In this document: one piece after another, positions 1-9,370 of the stretch
Layout: the number at the start of each line of letters is the position of its first letter
Numbering within the stretch: the stretch's first letter is position 1
Assembly: GCF_042667405.1 (NCBI RefSeq)
Contig: NZ_JBHVAL010000001.1
Span: 62,001 to 126,000, forward strand
Length of the DNA: 64,000 nucleotides
From: Arthrobacter sp042667405
GTDB lineage: Bacteria; Actinomycetota; Actinomycetes; Actinomycetales; Micrococcaceae
Direction: 5' to 3'
Notes under the pieces: model-generated
Told to the model about the DNA's origin: nothing
The model's database searches: none
The model's input: only the letters and a program-made list of their open reading frames with translations
Program-made: the position numbers and the translations under genes

Positions 1-485
1 AACGCACGGAACGCGAAGACGGCGTCACCATCATCAACGACGCCTACAACGCCAATCCTGAATCCATGCGCGCGGCACTGCGCACCCTGGCGGACATCGG
101 GCAAGGCCGGAGGACCTGGGCTGTCCTTGGAGCAATGCTTGAGCTGGGAGAAGACTCCATCCGTGAGCACACCGCGGTGGGCACACAGGTAGTGCGGCTG
201 AACATCTCACGGCTGGTGGTGGTTGGACGCGAAGCGCGTGCACTGTACGTCTCCGCGATCCAGGAAGGCTCCTGGGGTGACGAGTGCTCCTTCACTGAAA
301 CCGTGGAGGAAGCCTACGAACTCCTGCAGAACGAACTCAGGCCGGGCGACCTCGTGTTGTTCAAGTCCTCCAACGGCGTTGGACTAAGGCACTTGGGTGA
401 TCGGATAGCATTACCTCCACGGGCCGAGCCCACCGGAGAAAGCGCGGCAGAACCTGCCGCAAGCGAAGGGAACGAGCTGCTGTGA
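1..485 (+). CDS. murF: MurF, UDP-MurNAc-tripeptide:D-Ala-D-Ala ligase (3' part)
   Basis: MurF adds D-Ala-D-Ala to the cytoplasmic UDP-MurNAc-tripeptide, the last soluble peptide step before lipid I. The reading frame is open from base 3 and the gene starts before the window, so about 160 C-terminal residues are visible. They begin with the Mur-ligase central-domain motif NDAYNANP, followed by the Rossmann-like third domain (KSSNGVGL near the end). The tail ends in an Ala/Glu-rich stretch. The stop overlaps the mraY start as GTGA, which implies translational coupling. Identification is firm from the motif and the downstream dcw genes. Confidence 0.93.
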   Translation, partial: RTEREDGVTIINDAYNANPESMRAALRTLADIGQGRRTWAVLGAMLELGEDSIREHTAVGTQVVRLNISRLVVVGREARALYVSAIQEGSWGDECSFTETVEEAYELLQNELRPGDLVLFKSSNGVGLRHLGDRIALPPRAEPTGESAAEPAASEGNELL

Positions 486-1591
486 TTGCACTTTTGATCG
501 GCGCCGGCGTCGCCCTTCTGGTGGCCCTGATTGGTACACCCCTCTTCATTAGGTTCCTGGTAGCCAAGAGCTACGGGCAATTCATCCGCGATGATGGGCC
601 CACCTCCCACCACACCAAGCGAGGTACCCCCACGATGGGTGGAACTGTCGTGGTGGCGGCTGTGCTCATCAGCTACTTCGTGACCCACCTGATCATGTGG
701 ATGATGAATCCCCGATCAGCCGGCCCCTCGGCGTCCGGGCTTCTACTGCTGTTCCTCATGGTCGGCATGGGCTTTGTCGGGTTCCTGGATGATTACATCA
801 AGATCTCCAACAAACGCAGCCTGGGCCTCAACGCCCGCGCCAAGCTCATTCTCCAGGCCGCTGTCGGCATCATCTTCGCAGTGCTGGTCCTGCAGTTCCC
901 CAACGAGGACGGACTTCGGCCCGCCTCAACGCAGATCTCCCTGGTGCGGGACATCCCCTGGCTGGATCTCGCGTTCGGCGGGACTGTCCTGGGTGCCATC
1001 TTGTTCATCGTGTGGTCCAACCTGATCATCACGGCGGCCACCAATGGCGTGAACCTTACTGATGGCCTGGACGGCCTGGCCGCGGGCGCCTCCATCATGG
1101 TCTTCGGCGCGTACACGATCATGGGCATCTGGCAGAACAACCAGGCCTGCGGCTCTCCCCGGGAATTCGGCAGCGGCTGTTACCAGGTACGTGATCCCAT
1201 GGACCTCGCCCTGCTCGCCGCGATCCTCAGCGCCGCCCTCGTGGGATTCCTCTGGTGGAATACTTCACCGGCCAAGATCTTCATGGGGGACACCGGCTCG
1301 CTGGCCATTGGCGGTGCCGTGGCAGCCTTCGCCATCCTCTCCCGCACCGAGTTGCTGCTGGCATTCATTGGCGGCTTGTTTGTGCTGATCACCCTCTCGG
1401 TCATCATCCAAGTTGGTTTCTTCAAGCTCTCCGGCGGCAAGCGGGTCTTCAAGATGGCCCCGCTTCAGCACCACTTCGAACTGAAGGGCTGGGCGGAAGT
1501 CACCGTGGTGGTCCGGTTCTGGATCCTGGCCGGGCTTTTCGTGGCCGCGGGCCTGGGAATCTTCTACGCTGAATGGGTGGTGCTGCTGTGA
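482..1591 (+). CDS. mraY: MraY, phospho-MurNAc-pentapeptide transferase
   Basis: This integral membrane enzyme transfers phospho-MurNAc-pentapeptide from UDP to undecaprenyl phosphate, making lipid I. The 369-residue length is normal for the family. About ten hydrophobic segments are visible, with the catalytic motifs in order: FLDDYIKI (residues ~101-108), NLTDGLDGLAAG (~191-202), FMGDTGSLAIGG (~267-278) and the His-rich loop PLQHHFEL (~327-334). The start is GTG and overlaps the murF stop by four bases. Its own stop overlaps the murD GTG in the same way. Confidence 0.97.
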   Translation: MIALLIGAGVALLVALIGTPLFIRFLVAKSYGQFIRDDGPTSHHTKRGTPTMGGTVVVAAVLISYFVTHLIMWMMNPRSAGPSASGLLLLFLMVGMGFVGFLDDYIKISNKRSLGLNARAKLILQAAVGIIFAVLVLQFPNEDGLRPASTQISLVRDIPWLDLAFGGTVLGAILFIVWSNLIITAATNGVNLTDGLDGLAAGASIMVFGAYTIMGIWQNNQACGSPREFGSGCYQVRDPMDLALLAAILSAALVGFLWWNTSPAKIFMGDTGSLAIGGAVAAFAILSRTELLLAFIGGLFVLITLSVIIQVGFFKLSGGKRVFKMAPLQHHFELKGWAEVTVVVRFWILAGLFVAAGLGIFYAEWVVLL

Positions 1592-3162
1592 ACGAAAGCC
1601 CCGAGACCAAGACTTCCACCATTGACCGGCTTAAGGACCTCACCAGCTGGGATGCCAACTGGAGCGGGCTGCGGGTTGTTGTGACAGGCATCGGCCTGTC
1701 CGGCTTCTCTGCCGCGGACACGCTGATCGAGCTTGGAGCCAAGGTGGTGGTGGTGGATGCCGCGACCACCGACAAAGCCAAGGCCCAGGCGGACACCCTG
1801 AAGATCGTGGGTGCCGTCGATGTCCTCCTCGGGGAGGACGCCGTCAACGCTCTTCCTCTGATCGACGACGCTTTGCCTGACCTGGTGGTGACCTCGCCCG
1901 GCTGGCGCCCGGACCAAGCCCTGCTCGCGGCAGCCAAGCGTAAGCACATCCCGGTATGGGGCGACGTCGAACTGGCCTGGCGCCTGCGCGTCCGTGAAGG
2001 ACGCAAGACGACCGAGTGGCTGGCAATCACCGGAACCAACGGCAAGACCACCACAGTGGGAATGACCGAATCCATGCTGCAGGCCGCCGGTTTGAAGGCA
2101 ATAGCGGTGGGGAACGTGGGAACGCCGATCCTGGATGCCCTCCGGGATCCGGTTGACTACGATGTTTTCGCTGTGGAGCTGTCCAGCTTTCAGCTCCACT
2201 GGAGCCACTCCCTGTCACCGGTGGCAAGCGTGTGCCTCAACGTCGCCGAAGACCACGTGGACTGGCATGGTTCCTATGCCTCCTACCTCGCGGACAAGGC
2301 CAAGGTGTATGAAAACACCCAAAAGGCCGCGATCTACAATGCCGAGCAGATCGAAACAGAACGCATGGTGGAGAATGCGGACGTCGTGGAGGGCTGCCGG
2401 GCCATCGGCTTCACCACCAACACTCCTGCCATCAGCATGGTGGGCGTGGTGGAAGGCCTTCTGGTGGACCGTGCCTTCATCGCCGAGCGCAAGGACTCCG
2501 CGGCAGAGCTCGCTGCCATGGCGGACCTTGGTCCCGTCGCCCCGCGCCACATGGTGGCCAATGCACTGGCAGCCGCAGCACTGGTCAGGGCCTACGGAGT
2601 TGGACCCTCGGCCGTGAAGCAGGGCCTGATCAACTATCTGCCCGGCGCCCACCGCATCCAGTTGGTGGCCAAGCATAACGACATCCTGTGGATCAACGAC
2701 TCCAAGGCGACCAATCCGCACGCTGCCTCGGCGGCCCTTTCGGCCTTCCAGAATGTGGTCTGGATTGCCGGAGGCTTGTCCAAGGGCGTCAACTATGACG
2801 ATCTGGTCAAGGAACATGCACCCCGGCTCAAGGCCGTGGTCCTCATTGGAACGGACACCGGCCAGCTTGAGGCCTCGCTCCAGCGACACGCGCCGGATGT
2901 CCCCGTGATATCCCAAGCCAAGGGTGACACTGAGAGTGTGCAGACCGCAGCCGGTAACGCCGCTTCGCCAATTTTCGGCGAGACCGTCATGGCCCAGGCC
3001 GTGGCGTCCGCGGCGGGAGTGGCAAGCCCGGGCGATACCGTCCTCATGGCACCAGCGGCTGCGTCCATGGATCAGTTCTCTTCCTACGCTCACCGTGGCG
3101 ACGCATTCGTCCAGGCAGTTCGCGAGCTTGTGGAAGGGCAGGCACAGACCACCGAGGAGTAA
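1588..3162 (+). CDS. murD: MurD, UDP-MurNAc-L-Ala:D-Glu ligase
   Basis: MurD is the cytoplasmic ligase that adds D-glutamate to UDP-MurNAc-L-Ala. The Rossmann N-domain begins at VVVTGIGLSGFS, the ATP P-loop is GTNGKTTT (~149-156), and the C-domain has WINDSKATNPHA. At about 524 residues it is somewhat longer than E. coli MurD, as in other actinobacteria. I chose the GTG at 1588 because it makes a GTGA overlap with mraY, like the murF/mraY junction. An in-frame ATG at 1573 would lie inside mraY. Confidence 0.95.
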   Translation: MNESPETKTSTIDRLKDLTSWDANWSGLRVVVTGIGLSGFSAADTLIELGAKVVVVDAATTDKAKAQADTLKIVGAVDVLLGEDAVNALPLIDDALPDLVVTSPGWRPDQALLAAAKRKHIPVWGDVELAWRLRVREGRKTTEWLAITGTNGKTTTVGMTESMLQAAGLKAIAVGNVGTPILDALRDPVDYDVFAVELSSFQLHWSHSLSPVASVCLNVAEDHVDWHGSYASYLADKAKVYENTQKAAIYNAEQIETERMVENADVVEGCRAIGFTTNTPAISMVGVVEGLLVDRAFIAERKDSAAELAAMADLGPVAPRHMVANALAAAALVRAYGVGPSAVKQGLINYLPGAHRIQLVAKHNDILWINDSKATNPHAASAALSAFQNVVWIAGGLSKGVNYDDLVKEHAPRLKAVVLIGTDTGQLEASLQRHAPDVPVISQAKGDTESVQTAAGNAASPIFGETVMAQAVASAAGVASPGDTVLMAPAAASMDQFSSYAHRGDAFVQAVRELVEGQAQTTEE

Positions 3163-3164
3163 CA

Positions 3165-4466
3165 ATGGTCAGCACGCCCACCCGCACCCGCGGCAAAGAG
3201 CCACAGGACGGGAAGAACAAGGCCACGCCCAAGGGCGGCAGCCAGCCCAAAGGACTCCGCCGGCACTGGCGCATCTTCTGGGAAAGCCTTGAAGGCAAAA
3301 GCAAGGCTCCCAACAGCTCCACCTACTACCTCATACTGGGTTGCGCCCTTGCTTTGACGGCCATTGGCATCATGATGGTGCTGTCCGCTTCAAGCGTCGA
3401 GGCAATTTCTGAAGGAAAGTCACCCTACGCGGATGCCATGAAGCAGGCCGTGTTTGGCGTCGTTGGCCTGATCGCCATGTATGTCATTTCGCGGACCAAC
3501 GTGAACTGGATGAAAAGGTTGTCATGGTGGGCACTGGGCGCTGTTGTGGTCCTCCTCGCCTTGGTCCAGGTCATGGGCAACACCGTCAACGGTAACAAGA
3601 ACTGGATCGACATCGGCGGTGTCACGCTCCAGCCTTCCGAGATGTCCAAACTGGTCCTGTGCGTATGGATTGCTGCCGTTCTTGCCCGGAAGCAGAAGCT
3701 GCTCAACCGCTGGATGCACGTCATCATCCCGGTGGTCCCGGGTGCGGGCCTGGTCATCGGTTTGGTCATGCTCGGCAACGACCTCGGAACTGTCATCGTC
3801 ATTGCGGCCATCACAGCCGCCGGCCTCTACTTTGCCGGCGTCCCTGGTCGGATGCTGGGCATCGCCGGTGCCGTGGGGGTGGTCGGGGCAGTCCTTGCCA
3901 CGGTCAGCAGCGCCAACCGCATTTGCCGCATCACTTCCTGGCTGGGTACGGCTTCGGCATCGTGCACCGAGCAGTTCGATTTCGATTTCCAGTCAACCAA
4001 CGGCATGTACGGCCTGGCCCAGGGGAGTTGGACGGGCCTGGGACTGGGCCAGAGCCGGCAGAAGTACAACTGGCTCCCCGAGGCCCACAACGACTTCATC
4101 TTCGCCATCATCGGCGAGGAACTGGGGTTGGTGGGAACCATCGTCGTCCTGGTGCTGTTCGCGATCCTGGGCATTGCGATTTTCCGGGTGGTCGTCCGCC
4201 AGACCGATCCCTTCCAGCGGACCCTCGCCGGCGGGATCATGGTGTGGCTTCTGGGCCAGGCGAGCATGAACATGGCTGTGGTCACGCAGTTGCTGCCCGT
4301 AGTGGGAGTGCCATTGCCCTTCATCTCGTACGGCGGTTCGGCGCTGATCATGTCCCTATGTGGCGTGGGCGTAGTGTTGTCTTTGGCCCGCGGCCAGCTG
4401 CCACCCCAGCAACGTCCACGATTCCTGCCGCGCCGTTCACCCAAACCCGCACGAAAGCGTACCTAG
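3165..4466 (+). CDS. ftsW: FtsW, SEDS-family division protein
   Basis: FtsW is the SEDS glycosyltransferase that polymerises septal peptidoglycan with its partner class B PBP. It is 433 residues long. A basic cytoplasmic N-terminus of about 50 residues is followed by roughly ten membrane helices. SEDS landmarks include NGNKNWIDIGGVTLQPSEMSK (cut here for length), EAHNDFIFAIIGEELG and GVPLPFISYGGSA. The gene starts two bases after murD and is followed by murG after six. The C-terminus is rich in Pro, Arg and Lys. Confidence 0.95.
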   Translation: MVSTPTRTRGKEPQDGKNKATPKGGSQPKGLRRHWRIFWESLEGKSKAPNSSTYYLILGCALALTAIGIMMVLSASSVEAISEGKSPYADAMKQAVFGVVGLIAMYVISRTNVNWMKRLSWWALGAVVVLLALVQVMGNTVNGNKNWIDIGGVTLQPSEMSKLVLCVWIAAVLARKQKLLNRWMHVIIPVVPGAGLVIGLVMLGNDLGTVIVIAAITAAGLYFAGVPGRMLGIAGAVGVVGAVLATVSSANRICRITSWLGTASASCTEQFDFDFQSTNGMYGLAQGSWTGLGLGQSRQKYNWLPEAHNDFIFAIIGEELGLVGTIVVLVLFAILGIAIFRVVVRQTDPFQRTLAGGIMVWLLGQASMNMAVVTQLLPVVGVPLPFISYGGSALIMSLCGVGVVLSLARGQLPPQQRPRFLPRRSPKPARKRT

Positions 4467-4472
4467 TACTTC

Positions 4473-5588
4473 ATGACTTCTGATTCCCACGCGTCCAAGC
4501 CTTTGTCGGTCGTCCTCGCAGGCGGCGGAACCGCCGGGCACGTCAGCCCATTGTTGGCCATCGCTGATGCCATCAGGGAAAAGCGCCCGGAGGCGTCCAT
4601 CCTGACTGTTGGAACGCCGTCGGGAATGGAAACCAGACTCATCCCGGCGGCCGGGTACCGGCTGGCTACCATCGACAGGGTTCCCTTCCCGCGCCGTCCA
4701 TCCGTCGACCTGCTCAAACTCCCGGGCCGCCTCGCAGGAGCCGTCAAGCAAGCCAGGGGCATCCTCGAGGATTCCCAGGCCGACGTCCTGGTGGGCGTGG
4801 GCGGTTATGTGTGCACGCCCATGTACCTCGCGGCCCGGCGACTCGGTATTCCGATCGTCGTCCACGAGGCCAACATGAAGGCAGGACTCGCCAACCGCGT
4901 CGGTGCCAGGTTCAGCCGCCACGTCGCTGTGGCGTTCGCAGGCACACGCCTGAAGGGCGCCCGCCACGTGGGCATGCCGATGCGGCGCGCCATCTCCACG
5001 CTCGACCGGGGCTCGGCCGCTCCGGCTGCCAAGGCCCTGCTCGGCCTGCACCCCGATCGTCCGGCGTTGATCGTGACCGGAGGCTCGTCCGGCGCACTCA
5101 GCATCAACCGGGCAATCGCTGCCGCTTTGCCTACCTTCGCCGCAGCCGGCATCCAGACCCTCCACATCACCGGCGTCGGTAAAGCTGTCAAGAATGACGA
5201 CGGCGGCCTGCTGGCCGGTGACGGCTACCGCCAGGTTGAGTACGTGGACGGGATGGAGAACGTCTACGCTGCCGCCGACGTTCTGCTGGCCCGCGCTGGG
5301 GCGGGTACCGTCAGCGAGGTCGCTGCGGTAGGTGTTCCCGCGGTCTTCGTGCCCTTGCCGATCGGAAACGGGGAGCAGGCCTTGAACGCAGCCCCACTGG
5401 TGGAGGCCGGCGGCGCGCTGCTCGTCGAAGACCAGGACCTGGGTCCGCAGTGGCTGGAGCAGGAGCTGATTCCCTTGCTCTCGGACCGGAGCCGGTTGAA
5501 CGACATGGCCCGGAAGTCCGAAGCCCTTGGTATAAGAAACGCCGATCAGCGCATGGCTGATCTTGTCCTGGAAGCGGTATCCGCATGA
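4473..5588 (+). CDS. murG: MurG, lipid II synthase (GlcNAc transferase)
   Basis: MurG is a peripheral membrane GT28 enzyme that adds GlcNAc to lipid I, giving lipid II. The 371-residue protein has the first G-loop GGGTAGHVSP near residue 14-23, the second GGSSGALSIN near the domain boundary, and the UDP-GlcNAc site ARAGAGTVSEVAAVGVP. No strong Shine-Dalgarno is visible in the six bases after ftsW, so translation is probably coupled. Its ATGA overlaps the start of murC. Confidence 0.96.
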   Translation: MTSDSHASKPLSVVLAGGGTAGHVSPLLAIADAIREKRPEASILTVGTPSGMETRLIPAAGYRLATIDRVPFPRRPSVDLLKLPGRLAGAVKQARGILEDSQADVLVGVGGYVCTPMYLAARRLGIPIVVHEANMKAGLANRVGARFSRHVAVAFAGTRLKGARHVGMPMRRAISTLDRGSAAPAAKALLGLHPDRPALIVTGGSSGALSINRAIAAALPTFAAAGIQTLHITGVGKAVKNDDGGLLAGDGYRQVEYVDGMENVYAAADVLLARAGAGTVSEVAAVGVPAVFVPLPIGNGEQALNAAPLVEAGGALLVEDQDLGPQWLEQELIPLLSDRSRLNDMARKSEALGIRNADQRMADLVLEAVSA

Positions 5589-6955
5589 CCACCAGCATTG
5601 CCCCCCTCGAGAACCTCGGCCGGGTCCACTTCATTGGCATCGGCGGCGTCGGCATGTCCGCCGTCGCACGGATCATGGTGGCCCGTGGGGTCCCGGTGAG
5701 CGGCAGTGACGCAAAGGACCTTCCAGTCATGCGGGACCTCGCAGCAGCCGGCGCGCGCGTCGCCGTTGGATATGATGCCGCCAATCTTGGCGATGCCCAG
5801 ACAGTGGTTGCGGGCTCGGCCATCCGGGCCGACAACCCGGAACTGGTCGCGGCACGCAGCGCTGGATTACCTGTCCTCCACCGTTCTGAAGGCCTGGCCG
5901 CCACCATGGCCGGTCACCGCGTAGTCACCGTCGCAGGCACGCATGGAAAATCCACCACGACGTCCATGATCGCTGTGCTCCTGAAGGAAGCGGGCCTGGA
6001 TCCCTCCTTCGCGATCGGGGCAAATGTTCCCTCACTGGGCGTCAACGCAGCCCACGGTGCCTCGGACATCTTCGTGGCCGAAGCCGACGAATCCGACGGC
6101 TCCTTCCTGAACTACCAGCCGCTGATCTCGGTAGTGACGAACGTCGAAGCCGATCACTTGGACCACTACGGGACACCCGAAGCCGTCTTTGCGTCCTTCG
6201 ACGCTTTCGCCGCGCTGCTGCCGGCACATGGCCTCCTGCTCGCCTGCGCAGACGACCCGGGCGCGCTTGCCCTCGCCCAACGCACCGCTGCGGCCGGAAC
6301 TACCCGTGTCCGCACCTATGGCACATCAGGCGAGGCCGACATCAAACTTCACGACGGCGGACCGGGAGAGGTGTCGGTGGGGGTTGGCGACGACGTCCAC
6401 CGCCTCGACCTCAAAGTACCGGGACGCCACAATGCGCTGAACGCGGCAGCTGCCTTCGCCGTCGCCCTTGAACTTGGGGTGGCTCCAGCTGCCGCCGCGG
6501 CGGCGTTGGGTCACTTCACCGGGGCCTCGCGGAGGTTCGAACTGAAGGGAGAGGGGAGCGGAGTCCGGGTCTACGACGATTACGCCCACCATCCCACGGA
6601 GGTCCGGGCTGCCCTTTCGGCGGCACGTTCGGTCGCGGGGGAGCACAAGGTGCACGTTCTCTTCCAGCCGCACCTGTTTTCCCGGACCCGCGAATTCGCC
6701 AGCGAATTTGCCTCCGCATTGGATGCCGCGGACACGGCCCTGGTCCTGGATATCTACCCCGCGCGCGAGGACCCCATTCCGGGTGTCACCAGCACGTTGA
6801 TTACCGGGCAGTTGTCCACGGGCCGCCTTGTCGCGGCCGCTGAGGCAGTGGACGCCATTGTGGCTGCCACGGGCGAGGGTGATGTGGTCCTGACCGTGGG
6901 AGCCGGTGATGTCACGGCATACGGGCCCATGATCGTGGAGGCTCTGGGTGGCTAG
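5585..6955 (+). CDS. murC: MurC, UDP-MurNAc:L-alanine ligase
   Basis: MurC catalyses the first amino acid addition to UDP-MurNAc in the cytoplasm. The 456-residue length is typical. The N-domain nucleotide-sugar site is VHFIGIGGVGMS (~13-24), the ATP loop is GTHGKSTTTS (~118-127), and the central motif is EADESDGSF. The gene starts in an ATGA overlap with murG and ends eight bases inside ftsQ. Confidence 0.96.
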   Translation: MTTSIAPLENLGRVHFIGIGGVGMSAVARIMVARGVPVSGSDAKDLPVMRDLAAAGARVAVGYDAANLGDAQTVVAGSAIRADNPELVAARSAGLPVLHRSEGLAATMAGHRVVTVAGTHGKSTTTSMIAVLLKEAGLDPSFAIGANVPSLGVNAAHGASDIFVAEADESDGSFLNYQPLISVVTNVEADHLDHYGTPEAVFASFDAFAALLPAHGLLLACADDPGALALAQRTAAAGTTRVRTYGTSGEADIKLHDGGPGEVSVGVGDDVHRLDLKVPGRHNALNAAAAFAVALELGVAPAAAAAALGHFTGASRRFELKGEGSGVRVYDDYAHHPTEVRAALSAARSVAGEHKVHVLFQPHLFSRTREFASEFASALDAADTALVLDIYPAREDPIPGVTSTLITGQLSTGRLVAAAEAVDAIVAATGEGDVVLTVGAGDVTAYGPMIVEALGG

Positions 6956-7910
6956 CACCCGGAAGCCGACGTACAAGCAGGCCGCCCGCCCGGGCGGCCA
7001 GGATGCCGCCCGTCCTCCCAGGACGGGCGGTGGTGAAGCCGACGGCGTCATCAGCGCCCAGCGGGACCTCGAACCCGAGGCCGCATCGCCCGCCAAAACA
7101 CCGGGCAAGTCCGCCGGCAAACCTGCGGGGAAAGCAACCGGGGCGAAACCGGCCGCGAAAGCATCCACGTCCTCGGGGCCATCCGGGGACAACGTCATCG
7201 CCTTTCCGGAGCCCAAACGCCGGCGCCACCGCCGTGTCATGTGGTGGACCGTTTCAGTGGTTACCACACTCGTTGCCGTGCTGATCGCCGGGGCAATCTT
7301 TTCCCCGGTGCTCGCAGTGCGTTCCATTACGGTTGACGGCACCACATTGCTGACGCCCGACGCCGTGCAGAAGGCGTTGTCACCCCTTGATGGAAAGCCC
7401 CTGCCGCAGGTCAGTGAGCAAGAGATCAACGAACTCCTCAAACCGCTGGTGCAGGTCCGTTCGGCGACCATGGAGGCACGTCCACCCTCCGGGCTCCTGG
7501 TGCACGTCAACGAGCGTGTACCGGTGGCCCTGCTCAAACAGGGTGATGCCTACATCATGGTTGATGTCGACGGAGTGCAGCTCGGGGCTACAAAGGACCT
7601 TTCGGCCGTGGCGCTCCCTCTCATCGACGCGGGCGCAGCGTCAACCAACACGGAGTTGTTCAAGGCCATCGCCGCTGTCCTGGACACCTTGCCGGCGGAC
7701 GTCCGGGCGAGGATGTCCACAGCGTCCGCTGCCTCGCCTGATGCGGTGGAACTCAAACTGGTGGACGGAAAGACGGTAGTGTGGGGCAATGCCGAGGACA
7801 GGGAGCTGAAGGCGAAGGCACTGGAAGCGTTGCTGAAGATGCCGGCAGATCCCAAGGTTCCCGTCAGCGTCTATGACGTCAGCGTTCCCCGGCATCCATT
7901 CACCAAATAA
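6948..7910 (+). CDS. ftsQ: FtsQ/DivIB division protein
   Basis: FtsQ is a bitopic membrane protein that links FtsL/FtsB to the divisome. A long cytoplasmic tail (~1-95) is rich in Lys, Ala and Pro and of low complexity, as in actinobacterial FtsQ. One membrane helix follows (~97-118), then an extracellular POTRA domain starting at VRSITVDGTTLLTPDAVQKAL and a beta domain. The GTG start overlaps the end of murC by eight bases. It is the last gene before a promoter-like gap in front of ftsZ. Confidence 0.9.
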   Translation: MASTRKPTYKQAARPGGQDAARPPRTGGGEADGVISAQRDLEPEAASPAKTPGKSAGKPAGKATGAKPAAKASTSSGPSGDNVIAFPEPKRRRHRRVMWWTVSVVTTLVAVLIAGAIFSPVLAVRSITVDGTTLLTPDAVQKALSPLDGKPLPQVSEQEINELLKPLVQVRSATMEARPPSGLLVHVNERVPVALLKQGDAYIMVDVDGVQLGATKDLSAVALPLIDAGAASTNTELFKAIAAVLDTLPADVRARMSTASAASPDAVELKLVDGKTVVWGNAEDRELKAKALEALLKMPADPKVPVSVYDVSVPRHPFTK

Positions 7911-8016
7911 ACAGCATCGACAAAGTGACGCTGCAGGCGCCGGTAGCCTTAAATCGCGACATTCACACGACACGCGCAAGCGGTCATTGCATGTGCGAAC
8001 CAGAGGAAATACCGTC

Positions 8017-8060
8017 GCAGTAGAGTTACTTGACATAACTATAACCTTCAACTAGAGGGT
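8017..8060 (+). promoter_or_regulatory. candidate ftsZ promoter region
   Basis: The 219-base gap between ftsQ and ftsZ is the longest in the dcw cluster. It contains a perfect -35-like TTGACA at 8030-8035. A -10 match at 17 bases spacing is only TAGAGG (8053-8058). A better -10-like TATAAC lies at 8040-8045, but without a matching -35. This fits separate transcription of ftsZ, as in other actinobacteria, but the exact promoter is an inference. Confidence 0.4.
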
Positions 8061-8129
8061 TAAGGTCCAAGGATTCACACGTTGGACTCGATCAGTTTCG
8101 CTATAGGACACAAGCAAGGGGCACGAAAC

Positions 8130-9347
8130 GTGGCAGCACCGCAGAATTACCTGGCCGTCATCAAGGTCGTCGGCATCGGCGGCGGTGGCGTGAACGCAGT
8201 CAACCGCATGATCGAGGTCGGCCTTCGGGGAGTCGAGTTCATCGCCATCAATACTGACGCGCAGGCGCTGCTCATGAGCGACGCCGACGTCAAGCTTGAC
8301 GTCGGCCGCGAACTGACGCGCGGCCTTGGCGCCGGCGCCAATCCCGAGGTTGGCAAGCAGGCCGCAGAGGACCACGCTGACGAGATCGAAGAAGTTCTCC
8401 GTGGCGCTGACATGGTTTTCGTTACCGCTGGGGAAGGCGGTGGCACCGGCACCGGTGGCGCTCCCGTAGTTGCGCGCATCGCCCGCTCCCTCGGTGCGCT
8501 CACCATTGGTGTGGTGACCCGCCCGTTCACGTTCGAGGGCCGCCGTCGTGCAGGTTCCGCCGAGGCGGGCATCGACGCGCTCCGCGATGAAGTCGACACC
8601 CTGATCGTCATCCCCAACGACCGCCTCCTGTCCATCAGCGACCGCAACGTCTCCGTCCTGGACGCCTTCCGCTCAGCGGACCAGGTGCTCCTTTCCGGTG
8701 TCCAGGGCATCACCGACCTCATCACCACGCCGGGCCTGATCAACCTGGACTTCGCCGACGTCAAGTCCGTCATGCAGGGCGCCGGTTCGGCGCTGATGGG
8801 TATCGGTTCCGCCCGGGGCGAGGACCGCGCCGTCAAGGCAGCGGAACTCGCCATTGCGTCCCCGCTCCTGGAAGCCTCCATTGATGGTGCCCACGGTGTG
8901 CTGCTCTCCATCCAGGGTGGCTCGGACCTTGGCCTCTTCGAAATCAACGAGGCAGCCCGCCTTGTCCAGGAAGTCGCCCACCCCGAAGCCAACATCATCT
9001 TCGGTGCCGTCATCGACGATGCCCTCGGTGACGAAGCACGCGTCACCGTCATCGCCGCAGGGTTCGACGACGTCAAGGCCACCTCGCCGTCGATGGACCA
9101 GTCCCGTCCCGCCCAGAACCCCGTCCCGGCCGAGCGCCCGGCAGCGCCGTCCAGTGCGCCGTCGAACGCTGTTCCGCAGCACGCTACGGCTGGTATCGGT
9201 GCGTCCGGTTTGAGCAACTGGGGCCAGCAGCGTCCCTCCGCCTTGCCCGCCGACTCAGGTTTCGACGTCGATCTTCCCGCTGTGGTGGAACCGGATCTTT
9301 CGGGCAACCGCTCGGACGACCTCGACGTTCCTGACTTCCTGAAGTAA
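8130..9347 (+). CDS. ftsZ: FtsZ, tubulin-like division GTPase
   Basis: FtsZ polymerises into the Z-ring that recruits the divisome. The tubulin signature GGGTGTGGAPV lies at ~103-113, preceded by VVGIGGGGVNAVNRM. A Pro/Ala/Ser linker ends in the conserved tail DDLDVPDFLK, which binds SepF and FtsW. I chose GTG at 8130 (protein starting VAAPQNYLAVIK) because it has AAGGGG upstream and matches the usual actinobacterial N-terminus. An upstream in-frame TTG at 8082 would add 16 unusual residues. Length is 405 residues. Confidence 0.97.
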   Translation: MAAPQNYLAVIKVVGIGGGGVNAVNRMIEVGLRGVEFIAINTDAQALLMSDADVKLDVGRELTRGLGAGANPEVGKQAAEDHADEIEEVLRGADMVFVTAGEGGGTGTGGAPVVARIARSLGALTIGVVTRPFTFEGRRRAGSAEAGIDALRDEVDTLIVIPNDRLLSISDRNVSVLDAFRSADQVLLSGVQGITDLITTPGLINLDFADVKSVMQGAGSALMGIGSARGEDRAVKAAELAIASPLLEASIDGAHGVLLSIQGGSDLGLFEINEAARLVQEVAHPEANIIFGAVIDDALGDEARVTVIAAGFDDVKATSPSMDQSRPAQNPVPAERPAAPSSAPSNAVPQHATAGIGASGLSNWGQQRPSALPADSGFDVDLPAVVEPDLSGNRSDDLDVPDFLK

Positions 9348-9370
9348 GCCGCGTCCGGAAGAGTCAGTAC

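Noticed and set aside
8082..8129. Upstream TTG start of ftsZ
   Set aside because: It adds 16 residues not seen in FtsZ proteins, and the GTG at 8130 has a good ribosome-binding site and the normal N-terminus.
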